In this document: piece by piece, positions 45,814 through 52,963 of the stretch
Position numbering within the stretch: the first letter of the stretch is position 1
Layout: each line of letters opens with the position of its first letter
Assembly (NCBI GenBank): GCA_905478855.1
Contig: CAJQKF010000035.1
Span: forward strand, 1 to 55,122
Direction: 5' to 3'
DNA from: an uncultured Gammaproteobacteria bacterium
Lineage (GTDB): Bacteria > Pseudomonadota > Gammaproteobacteria > Arenicellales > CAJQKF01
DNA: 55,122 bases
Translations under genes and position numbers: made by a program
The notes under the pieces: generated by a model
Told to the model about the DNA's origin: nothing
The model's database searches: none
What the model saw: the letters and a program-made list of their open reading frames with translations, nothing else

Positions 45814-46737
45814 TTAAATATCGCCCTGGGCACCATACGGAAATAGAGCTCTCCAATGCTTAGCAATATCTACTCGCCGAGCAACCCAGACATCATTATG
45901 ACTAACAATATATTCCAAGAAACGTTTCAGCGATGCCAACCGGCCTGGACGACCTATTAACCGGCAGTGAAGACCAATGGATAACATTTTCGGTGCTTCA
46001 AGTCCTTCCTCATATAGAATATCAAACGCGTCTTTCAGATAGCTAAAAAATTGATCTCCACTGTTAAACCCTTGACTGGTTGCGAAACGCATATCGTTTG
46101 AATCTAGAGTATAGGGCACGAATAGTTGTGGCGTCTCAAACTGACCATCCCAATACGGTAAGTCATCGGCATAAGAATCAGCAAGATACGAAAACTCTCC
46201 CCCACTGGCGAGAATCTTATGGGTATTTGGGCTTGCCCTACCTAAGTACCAGCCCTCGGGATACTCGCCCGTTATCTGCTTATGTATATCCATAGCCATT
46301 TCAAAATGGGCACGTTCGTCTTCCTCAGAAAAATATTGATAATCAATCCATCTAAGTCCGTGACTGGCGATTTCCCAATCGGCATCCTGCATTGCTTTTA
46401 TCGCTTCGATATTGCGCTGCATCGCCATTGCCACAGCAAAAACCGTAACCGGTAAGCCCATTTTGGTGAAAAGTCGATGTAGTCGCCAGAATCCAGCTCG
46501 ACTTCCATATTCGTAAATAGATTCCATGTTTAAATGCCGCATGCCTTTGTAGGCCGGCGCGCCAACTATCTCTGACAAAAATGCTTCTGAGGCGGCATCA
46601 CCATGTAATATGTTATTTTCAGCGCCCTCTTCATAATTAATTACAAACTGTATGGCAATTCGTGCTTTATACGGCCACTTGGGGTTAGGTGGATTCTGAC
46701 CGTAACCAATCATGTTACGAGGGTAGTCGTTTTCCAT
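45814..46737 (-). CDS. puuE: PuuE-type allantoinase (polysaccharide deacetylase family)
   Basis: A 307-aa protein from ATG 46737; a TTG at 46761 would add eight residues. It belongs to the polysaccharide-deacetylase fold and shows the PuuE-like MIGYGQNPPNPKWP opening, VINYEEGAENNILHGD, EYGSRAGFWRL, EIASHGLRWIDYQ and LHCRLIGRPGR, matching the cofactor-independent allantoinase found in many proteobacteria. It would hydrolyse allantoin to allantoate. It is 36 bases after allA on the same strand, which supports the purine role. Confidence 0.9.
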   Translation of the reverse strand: MENDYPRNMIGYGQNPPNPKWPYKARIAIQFVINYEEGAENNILHGDAASEAFLSEIVGAPAYKGMRHLNMESIYEYGSRAGFWRLHRLFTKMGLPVTVFAVAMAMQRNIEAIKAMQDADWEIASHGLRWIDYQYFSEEDERAHFEMAMDIHKQITGEYPEGWYLGRASPNTHKILASGGEFSYLADSYADDLPYWDGQFETPQLFVPYTLDSNDMRFATSQGFNSGDQFFSYLKDAFDILYEEGLEAPKMLSIGLHCRLIGRPGRLASLKRFLEYIVSHNDVWVARRVDIAKHWRALFPYGAQGDI

Positions 46738-46773
46738 GGCTCTATCTCTTAGGCTGTGCAAATAAGCTTGGTA

Positions 46774-47271
46774 TTAAGGAACAATGATTAAATGGCGATC
46801 GCTAATATCTACCTCATCAAGGTTATGGCCACTTCCGCCACGATCGACCACAATAAACGATTCTCCAGCCGAAAAACAAATCAGCGGCATGTGCCATGTA
46901 CCCGGATTGTAATTAACACCCTGCCCAGCTTTTGAGATAAATGCTTCTAATTCTCCGGGACTATTGCCCTCTGTTGCCTTTGCAACAACGATAACAAAAG
47001 GATTTACGCTCAATGGTATAAATGCTTGGCTACCAAGTGGGTGTCGTTCCATTATGTCTACGCTATGTGGAAGTGCGGACGCAGATACACATTCAAAAAC
47101 ACTTATCAGAGCCCGACCGCTGTTTTCATAATCCACAACTACATTTGCGAGATCATGATGACGTACAACATTACCCTGATTGATTGATATTTTTTTCGAA
47201 CCTTCGGTCTCTATGACATCACCAAATGTGGCGAAGGCTTGTTTTGTTAGTTTTTGTATTTGTAACTTCAT
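46774..47271 (-). CDS. allA: ureidoglycolate lyase AllA
   Basis: A 165-aa cupin-like enzyme that splits ureidoglycolate into glyoxylate and urea. Landmarks are LTKQAFATFGDVIE, NQGNVVRHHDLA, MERHPLGSQAFIPL and a metal/active-site segment GVNYNPGTWHMPL. Length is normal. It lies between the allantoicase (12 bases upstream) and the allantoinase gene (36 bases downstream), so the three successive pathway steps are adjacent. Confidence 0.93.
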   Translation of the reverse strand: MKLQIQKLTKQAFATFGDVIETEGSKKISINQGNVVRHHDLANVVVDYENSGRALISVFECVSASALPHSVDIMERHPLGSQAFIPLSVNPFVIVVAKATEGNSPGELEAFISKAGQGVNYNPGTWHMPLICFSAGESFIVVDRGGSGHNLDEVDISDRHLIIVP

Positions 47272-47283
47272 AATTCGATTCTC

Positions 47284-48294
47284 TCAAACCTCAGCCAACA
47301 CAGCGTTAACCCGCACACGACTTATTCCACCATCAGGATGCATATTAATTCGCACGTGTGTTTTAGGCTGTTCGATTTGTGTTGACATTTCGAGCCGATG
47401 TTCGGCATCCATTTTTAATTTGGTAGGCTCAACAATGGAAGGCCAAAACATACTTTGGGTAACAATAGCGTCCCTTGTACCACCCAAAATACATCCCGCC
47501 TGTATGGATACCTGATCAGGATAATTCCCTTTGTAATGGGCCGTATCAACATCGATTGATTGAATAATGGCCGCATGACCTAACTGAATAATCACCCACT
47601 CGTTACCTGGAACACGACGACGGGCTGTTTCCCAGCCATCACCCATATTTATTCCACGGCCAGGCATGACTAAATTAAACATGCTGGAACCAAATGCTTG
47701 GTTACTGCATGCAATTGGCAAACCTCCATACTCAGGGGAGGCTAAATCGAGTACAGCGTTTCGGTCGATACTAGTCCAATCGCAATCTGGAACACCATAA
47801 ACACGCAGTCTCGCAACACCGCCATCCGGATAAATATTCAATCTTAGGTGGGAATACGTTTTATCTGAAGAAATATCGAAAAGATGATGACTGTCTTGTT
47901 CTAAATCAACAGAACCCAGAACTTCATCCCACAACGTGGAATCCGATGGTTCCCCTGTCGAACAATAGCAACCTTCTAACGATGCAGATGGTGGATGATT
48001 ACCACGAAAATGACTGGTATCAATATCCACACCAAATAGGATACCGGCTCGCCCTAGCTTCACGATCGCATAGTCATAACCTTGAACACGTTTACGTCTG
48101 GATTCCCAACCGTCCATCCACTTGCCATTATCATCAAACTTTCCGGGTATGAAAATTGCGTCTGATGAGTCGAGCATACGTGATACCGGTGCAAAGAAAT
48201 CATCGGTTGCGAAAAGTGCTTTTGCACCCAACCGAGAATCAGCTAAATTAATAAATCGTTCTGAAAAACGGTTTGTATATACGTCTGTTCCCAT
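47284..48294 (-). CDS. alc: allantoicase Alc
   Basis: A 336-aa enzyme of two similar beta-jellyroll halves that hydrolyses allantoate to ureidoglycolate and urea. The duplication is visible: DGWESRRKRVQGYDYAIVKLG, then DIDTSHFRGNHP in the first half, and DGWETARRRVPGNEWVIIQLG, then DVDTAHYKGNYP in the second. The first gene of the closely packed alc-allA-puuE run. The ribosome-binding site is weak. A 14-base motif shared with the permease leader lies 22 bases upstream of its ATG. Confidence 0.94.
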   Translation of the reverse strand: MGTDVYTNRFSERFINLADSRLGAKALFATDDFFAPVSRMLDSSDAIFIPGKFDDNGKWMDGWESRRKRVQGYDYAIVKLGRAGILFGVDIDTSHFRGNHPPSASLEGCYCSTGEPSDSTLWDEVLGSVDLEQDSHHLFDISSDKTYSHLRLNIYPDGGVARLRVYGVPDCDWTSIDRNAVLDLASPEYGGLPIACSNQAFGSSMFNLVMPGRGINMGDGWETARRRVPGNEWVIIQLGHAAIIQSIDVDTAHYKGNYPDQVSIQAGCILGGTRDAIVTQSMFWPSIVEPTKLKMDAEHRLEMSTQIEQPKTHVRINMHPDGGISRVRVNAVLAEV

Positions 48295-48315
48295 TTGCGA
48301 ATCACCAGTGCTGTA

Positions 48316-48329
48316 AAAATCGAAATAAA
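48316..48329 (-). promoter_or_regulatory. 14-base motif upstream of alc, copy 1
   Basis: AAAATCGAAATAAA (plus strand) occurs here and again at 49845-49858. On the gene strand it reads TTTATTTCGATTTT and lies 22 bases before the alc start. With the second copy before the purine permease, it is a candidate regulator site or shared promoter element. Confidence 0.4.
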
Positions 48330-48444
48330 ACGCCGTATGGCGACTTAGAAAAAACCGGTCTGCTAATTAAATACAATACACAGAGCAATTACTAGCTTGT
48401 AAGTGTTTTACTAGCAACAAGGTGCAAAAACGCTTCAAAACCAA

Positions 48445-49809
48445 TTATGAATCGTCCTCTATTTCTTCCGGCAGTATGAGGTTCAGAACGATCGCTATTA
48501 CCGCCGCAGGTAATAACCCTGAGGAAAGAAGCACTTTTGCCGTAGATGGTAGATGTTGAAGCGCCTCAGGCTCTAGCTGTAATCCTAGACCGATGGACAA
48601 TGCAGTGGCGAAAATCACCATGTTTCGTTTATTCCATGTCACGTCAGAAAGCATTCGAACGCCGGCGGAAGCAACCATACCGAACATAACAATCACCCCG
48701 CCACCTAGAACCTCGATAGGAATCGTGGAGATAGATGCGCCGACTTTCGGCAGTAGTCCGCACACAATAAGAAAGATTGCACCGATAGTAACAACATGCC
48801 GGCTCATAACACCGGTCATCGCAATTAAACCGACATTTTGCGAAAAAGACGTATTCGGTAGTGCACCAAAAACGCCCGCAAGTGCACTTCCCAATCCATC
48901 TGCATACGTAGCGCCCTGAATTTCCTTATCGGTTGCTGCTCGTCCAGCACCGCCTTCTGTAATACCGGATACATCGCCAACGGTTTCGATAGCGGATATA
49001 AATGCCATTAAAACAAACCCAAGAATTGCTGCAAAAGTAAACTCAATACCAAAGTGGATGGGATTAGGCAATGCAAAAGGTGATGCTAGCACAATGTTAA
49101 TAAAACTAACCATTCCCATAAAATACGCGACAACATATCCGACCAACAAGCCAATTAATACAGCTGCTACTGATAACAAGCCCCGTGTGAAAAACTTAAA
49201 TCCAAGAGTTGTAACAATAACAACTATGGCCACAAACCAGTTTTGTAACGAACCGTATTCCGGTGTGCCTATCGCTGGAACTCCACCCGCTGCATATTGT
49301 ATACCTACTTTAACCAGTGCTAGACCAATCATGGTTACAACAATACCCGTAACCAATGGTGGCAAGGCAAAACGAAGTTTGCCAATAAACGGAGCTAAAC
49401 AGGCGTGAAAAATACCTCCTACGAATACGCTTCCCATTACGATAGGCATAGCTTCGACTCCTTTGCCCGCAACCAACGGAATCATAATTGGAATAAAAGC
49501 GAAACTGGTGCCCTGCACAATCGGCAGTTTGGCACCAACTGGACCAAAACCAATAGTCTGAAATAATGTCGCAATGCCTGCAAATAGCATCGACATTTGA
49601 ATCATGTAGATCAAGTTAAAAAAATCTGGAGAATTTGATCCAAAACCGAAACCGGCGGCTCCCGCAACAATAATAGCAGGTGTCACATTACTGACAAACA
49701 TTGCCAGCACGTGCTGGATCCCTAGGGGAATAGCAGAGCCAAGTTTCGGCATGTAATTTGGATCACGGAGTTGCTCCGGCGTTCCGAGTGAAGCGTTACG
49801 ATTCGACAT
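48445..49809 (-). CDS. NCS2-family purine (uracil/xanthine/urate) permease
   Basis: A 454-aa inner-membrane transporter from ATG 49809, which has a GGGAG ribosome-binding site six bases upstream; the GTG at 49824 (five codons earlier) is less likely. About 12-14 helices. Nucleobase-ascorbate transporter hallmarks are present: QGTSFAFIP in the first half and ALPNTSFSQNVGLIAMTGV with the invariant SQN in the second, matching the purine class. It feeds the alc-allA-puuE genes downstream. Substrate among xanthine, urate, uracil and allantoin-like compounds cannot be set by eye; the purine class is favoured by the neighbours. Confidence 0.92.
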   Translation of the reverse strand: MSNRNASLGTPEQLRDPNYMPKLGSAIPLGIQHVLAMFVSNVTPAIIVAGAAGFGFGSNSPDFFNLIYMIQMSMLFAGIATLFQTIGFGPVGAKLPIVQGTSFAFIPIMIPLVAGKGVEAMPIVMGSVFVGGIFHACLAPFIGKLRFALPPLVTGIVVTMIGLALVKVGIQYAAGGVPAIGTPEYGSLQNWFVAIVVIVTTLGFKFFTRGLLSVAAVLIGLLVGYVVAYFMGMVSFINIVLASPFALPNPIHFGIEFTFAAILGFVLMAFISAIETVGDVSGITEGGAGRAATDKEIQGATYADGLGSALAGVFGALPNTSFSQNVGLIAMTGVMSRHVVTIGAIFLIVCGLLPKVGASISTIPIEVLGGGVIVMFGMVASAGVRMLSDVTWNKRNMVIFATALSIGLGLQLEPEALQHLPSTAKVLLSSGLLPAAVIAIVLNLILPEEIEDDS

Positions 49810-49844
49810 ATTTTTCTCCCGCACAGTGTTTATGGTAGTCGCAC

Positions 49845-49858
49845 AAAATCGAAATAAA
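49845..49858 (-). promoter_or_regulatory. 14-base motif upstream of the purine permease, copy 2
   Basis: Identical to the motif at 48316-48329. It lies 36 bases before the permease ATG at 49809. Gene-strand reading is again TTTATTTCGATTTT. Sharing across two genes of one pathway supports a common regulator. Confidence 0.4.
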
Positions 49859-50111
49859 TCCCAATTTTTTAAATCAAATACACTAGTATTGATTATGTGA
49901 GTTCTGCAATTTTTTCCATTATCTCATTGGATCGACTTAAATTGTTGATTTACAGCCTTTCAAATAATTTCAGTTTACCGAAGATAACAAAATATTTTGC
50001 TAGCCTAAAGCCATGCAGCATTGAAGAACGTGTGTCGAGCCTTATCTGATCCGGTTCTTACAGCCGATAGGCTTAGCACTAAAGAATACTGAACCAAAGT
50101 GAGGAAACTAC

Positions 50112-50255
50112 GTGAACCGCAGTGCAGGAAATATGAATAAGACTTTACAAACACTGTGTACGGAGCTGAATTTTCACCCAGCTAGCAGTGCCCATAAACC
50201 GAGAACATTCTTTGTTGCAGATGTAATTACAATGAAAAAGCTATATATCTACTAA
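50112..50255 (+). CDS. candidate small ORF, 47 codons
   Basis: A GTG start at 50112 has a GAGG seven bases upstream, the spacing expected of a real ribosome-binding site. The predicted product starts MNRSAGNMNKTLQTLCTELN, has no recognised domain and no signal peptide, and contains one cysteine. The last few codons lie inside the stem of the aor terminator on the other strand. Nothing in the window is homologous. It may be a real small protein, a remnant, or chance. Confidence 0.3.
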   Translation: MNRSAGNMNKTLQTLCTELNFHPASSAHKPRTFFVADVITMKKLYIY

Positions 50256-50280
50256 CCGAGAAGGGATACGTAGATATATA
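50235..50280 (-). terminator. intrinsic terminator of the ferredoxin-AOR-MoaD operon
   Basis: On the minus strand TATATATCTAC (from 50280) pairs exactly with GTAGATATATA (ending at 50242), 11 pairs, loop 17 bases, followed by GCTTTTTC. It lies seven bases downstream of the MoaD-like stop. The stem is AT-rich, but the position and U-run fit intrinsic termination. Confidence 0.65.
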
Positions 50281-50286
50281 TGCTAT

Positions 50287-50526
50287 TCAACCACCTTTAA
50301 TAGGCGGCAGCATCATAACCTCATCACCATCGTTAAGAATGTATGCATTTCGCTTATCTGGAGGTACCATAACGCCGTTAACTGACGTTAGTGCTACGCG
50401 ATCGGCAAACGGTAATGAACTAACCAATTGAGCTAAGCTGCCCCCATCAGGAGTCGCCCACGCTTGTACCGCTGAATCGGGCAGCTGATCATCCAGCTCC
50501 CCTGATAAATCCAGTTTCACTTTCAA
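50287..50526 (-). CDS. MoaD/ThiS-family sulfur carrier
   Basis: A 79-aa ubiquitin-fold protein ending in the diagnostic Gly-Gly (PPIKGG), the residue thiocarboxylated by a MoeB-like enzyme. It contains the NDGDEVMMLPP segment of the MoaD class. Its start is TTG at 50526, overlapping the AOR stop as TTGA, so it is translated with AOR; a GGAG is about ten bases upstream. As a MoaD-like protein it would donate sulfur to molybdopterin, and its placement next to AOR suggests a dedicated tungsto/molybdopterin role. No MoaE or MoeA gene is adjacent. Confidence 0.85.
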   Translation of the reverse strand: MKVKLDLSGELDDQLPDSAVQAWATPDGGSLAQLVSSLPFADRVALTSVNGVMVPPDKRNAYILNDGDEVMMLPPIKGG

Positions 50527-52358
50527 AGCGAAAAGGCTCCAAGATCTAAACGTTTCAGCACAGCATCAGTTGGAACACCGCTCTCACTCCATTCCCTTAA
50601 GGAATAGTACTCGGGAAGCATTACGTCCAATTCGTTAACATTGCCCTTAGCCGTGCCGGTTTTAACCGGGTCGTTTAACATCCGCGGCGGTAATGTATCG
50701 TCCGCCATAGTTAATCCGGCTTTCATGTTAAATAATCGTTCTAGATTCCAAGTACGCTCACCGCTTTCTCGCAACCGTTCTGCCGTCCATTCGCCTTCAC
50801 ATGCAGCATCGAGTTGATCTGCCAGGTCTCCTAAGTCCCAGGCTGACGCGGTAAACAGGCAAATACCGACTGAGTCAATCGCGGAAACATCGTCCTGACT
50901 GGTCTTACATGCTTCCGCTTTACCGGTTGTTCCGATATCTTCAAAATCCTGAGTAAAAGTATCGTGTCGTAAATGACAAGCACCACGGTTACCTGTTGCG
51001 TAACCAAGCCCCATACCCTGCATAGCACGTGAATCATAACCCGCAAATTCTTGGCCCTTAACAACCATAGCGAGCTCAGGATGTCCGTATTTTTCACATA
51101 AGCGCTTTGAACCTAACGCCAATTCCTGACCAAAGCCTTCGAACTTACCGGTTTTCTCCGCCATTACAGTCAATGCTTCTGCATTTCCGAATGTAAGTGG
51201 AATACCATCTGTTTGTTCTAGCGTCAGCACACCCATTTCATAAAGTTCCATGGCGGCCGCAAGGGTAACACCAAATGAAATAGGGTCCATACCGTGTTCA
51301 TTCATTAAGTAGTTGGCAAACGTTAAGGCATTAACATCGTCAACACCAACAACAGGACCAAATGCGAAAGCAGTTTCATATTCCAATCCACCTGAAGCAT
51401 GCCAATATTCTTTACGATTAGAAACAGTGAAATGATCTTTATCTACATGTGCTATTCGACCACAAGCGATGGTGCAGCCAAAACATGCTTTATTGGTGAT
51501 TAAATTTTGATGACCGTTCCTGTCTTTAGTAGTAACCGCCTTGTGGTTTATTTTCCCCACACCGTCGAACTGAACATCCTTAAAGTTGTTGGTTGGTAAT
51601 CCTCCAAAACTTTGCATTACGTCAATCATGGCGAGCGTTCCGGTCTTCGTTAGACCTTTTCGACTCGGATCAATCCACAACTTTGCATTTTTCTCTTTAA
51701 CGACCTGCATGAATCGTTTGGGGTCGTCTACACGAATTCCGCGAGATCCACGCACCGCAATGGCTTTCAGTCCTTTCGAACCCATTACCGCGCCAACACC
51801 CGACCGACCTGCAGCACGATGCAAGTCATTAACAATACATGCGTAGTACACACCTTGTTCGCCAGCCACACCAATCGAGGCTACTTTCATATCCTCACTG
51901 TGATGCTGCGCTTTCAGCGTTTCTTCTGTTTTCCAAACGGTCTTCCCCCAAAGATGGGCGGCGCTCTTGATGCTTACATCATCATCTTCAATTAGTAAGT
52001 AAACCGGTTCTTCGGACTTACCCGTGACGATGAGTAAATCATATCCGGCAAACTTAAGCTCGGCGCCAAATTTTCCACCGGAGTTTGAACAGGCCACAGC
52101 CCCAGTAAGCGGGCCTTTGGTGACGACCACATATCGGCCACTGGTTGACGCCATTGTTCCACCGAGTGGTCCATTGGCAAAAATAAGATTGTTTTCAGGT
52201 GATAACGCGTCTGCAGCGGGATCCATTCCCTCCATTAGATACCGTGTCGCTAAGCCTCGAGCACCTACATACTGATTTGCCCAGTCCATATTCAACGGCT
52301 CCGCTACACAAGTACCAGCCGTTAGATCCACTCGTAGTATTTTTTTCTGCCAGCCCAT
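50523..52358 (-). CDS. aldehyde:ferredoxin oxidoreductase (AOR), tungsten/molybdenum type
   Basis: A 611-aa AOR-family protein. The N-terminus (MGWQKKILRVDLTAG, YVGARGLATRYL, NGPLGGTMASTSGRY) fits the family. Four cysteines match the single 4Fe-4S cluster ligand pattern: Cys292, Cys295 and Cys299 in KACFGCTIACG and Cys500 in SVGICLF, spacing like the archaeal enzyme. Such enzymes use a bis-molybdopterin metal cofactor to oxidise aldehydes to acids; tungsten is usual, molybdenum cannot be excluded. It starts one base after the polyferredoxin stop and overlaps the MoaD-like gene. Whether electrons go only to ferredoxin or to another acceptor is open; no NADH subunit is nearby. Confidence 0.9.
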   Translation of the reverse strand: MGWQKKILRVDLTAGTCVAEPLNMDWANQYVGARGLATRYLMEGMDPAADALSPENNLIFANGPLGGTMASTSGRYVVVTKGPLTGAVACSNSGGKFGAELKFAGYDLLIVTGKSEEPVYLLIEDDDVSIKSAAHLWGKTVWKTEETLKAQHHSEDMKVASIGVAGEQGVYYACIVNDLHRAAGRSGVGAVMGSKGLKAIAVRGSRGIRVDDPKRFMQVVKEKNAKLWIDPSRKGLTKTGTLAMIDVMQSFGGLPTNNFKDVQFDGVGKINHKAVTTKDRNGHQNLITNKACFGCTIACGRIAHVDKDHFTVSNRKEYWHASGGLEYETAFAFGPVVGVDDVNALTFANYLMNEHGMDPISFGVTLAAAMELYEMGVLTLEQTDGIPLTFGNAEALTVMAEKTGKFEGFGQELALGSKRLCEKYGHPELAMVVKGQEFAGYDSRAMQGMGLGYATGNRGACHLRHDTFTQDFEDIGTTGKAEACKTSQDDVSAIDSVGICLFTASAWDLGDLADQLDAACEGEWTAERLRESGERTWNLERLFNMKAGLTMADDTLPPRMLNDPVKTGTAKGNVNELDVMLPEYYSLREWSESGVPTDAVLKRLDLGAFSL

Positions 52359-52359
52359 A

Positions 52360-52827
52360 TTATCGCCCTATCTGTGTCATTGCCGCGGAGCGACGCATTT
52401 TGTCGAGTCCACTCCAGTCTGCATCGCCATATATGATTGCATCCGTCGGGCACGCTTCAGCGCATTTAGGATCACCACCGCATAAATCACACTTATCAAC
52501 TTTACCGGAATCTGGGTTAAAGTTAATTGTTCCGAAAGGACATGCAGAAACACAAGCCTTACAACCAACACATACGGATTCGGCAACATCTTTTGCGCCT
52601 GTTGATGTGTCTATATCGATCGCACTTACCGGGCATGCCTGCATACACCATGCCTCATCACATTGTGTACAGGTGTAAGGCACGTTGCGTAAGCCATGCT
52701 CGAATTCAAATATTCGAATCCGGGACCGAGCGGGATTAAATTCACCCGTATGTTCCAGTGAACAGGCCAACTCGCATTGCAGACATCCCGTACATTTGTC
52801 GGGATCAATGTGAAGGGATTTAAACAT
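52360..52827 (-). CDS. four-cluster 4Fe-4S polyferredoxin (AOR partner)
   Basis: A 155-aa protein with four cysteine groups, in order CTGCLQCELAC, CTQCDEAWCMQACP, CVGCKACVSACP and CDLCGGDPKCAEACP. The layout resembles the small AorA subunit described for the Aromatoleum aldehyde oxidoreductase and other HycB/NrfC-like electron-transfer subunits. A strong GAGGA ribosome-binding site lies five bases before the ATG. It is first in the operon and passes electrons from AOR. Confidence 0.9.
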   Translation of the reverse strand: MFKSLHIDPDKCTGCLQCELACSLEHTGEFNPARSRIRIFEFEHGLRNVPYTCTQCDEAWCMQACPVSAIDIDTSTGAKDVAESVCVGCKACVSACPFGTINFNPDSGKVDKCDLCGGDPKCAEACPTDAIIYGDADWSGLDKMRRSAAMTQIGR

Positions 52828-52963
52828 AACTATCCTCTATAATCGTGAAGTACGATGTGATTAATTATTTATGTCCAAACTTTACTTGATAAGTCACTGA
52901 AGTGAAAGCACCATGTTAATAAATACGAATTCACAACTATAGTTATTTCAGATTATCAAGCTT

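Larger units (their letters stand above)
49810..50286. other. 477-base intergenic region (small frame, terminator, shared motif)
   Basis: This holds a candidate 47-codon frame on the plus strand (50112-50255), the aor operon terminator (50235-50280), and the 14-base motif at 49845-49858. The remaining stretch from about 49860 to 50100 is AT-rich and contains no other frame or recognised RNA. A purine riboswitch core was looked for on the minus strand, upstream of the permease, and was not seen. Confidence 0.6.

Noticed and set aside
48331-48342. CGCC/GGCG hairpin after the permease as a terminator on the minus strand
   Set aside because: Only four pairs form in the stem although T residues follow; too weak to call.
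49810-50286. Purine riboswitch upstream of the NCS2 permease
   Set aside because: The minus-strand leader shows no three-way-junction core with the conserved loop sequences I would expect.
52199-52678. 159-codon plus-strand frame antisense to the polyferredoxin and AOR start
   Set aside because: It lies opposite cysteine-motif-rich real genes and its Ser/His/Pro-rich content is typical of antisense shadows.
52886-52905. FNR-like site upstream of the AOR operon
   Set aside because: Only a TTGAT half-site is present; the second half (CACTG) does not fit ATCAA. An adjacent TCACT/AGTGA repeat is short and not specific.
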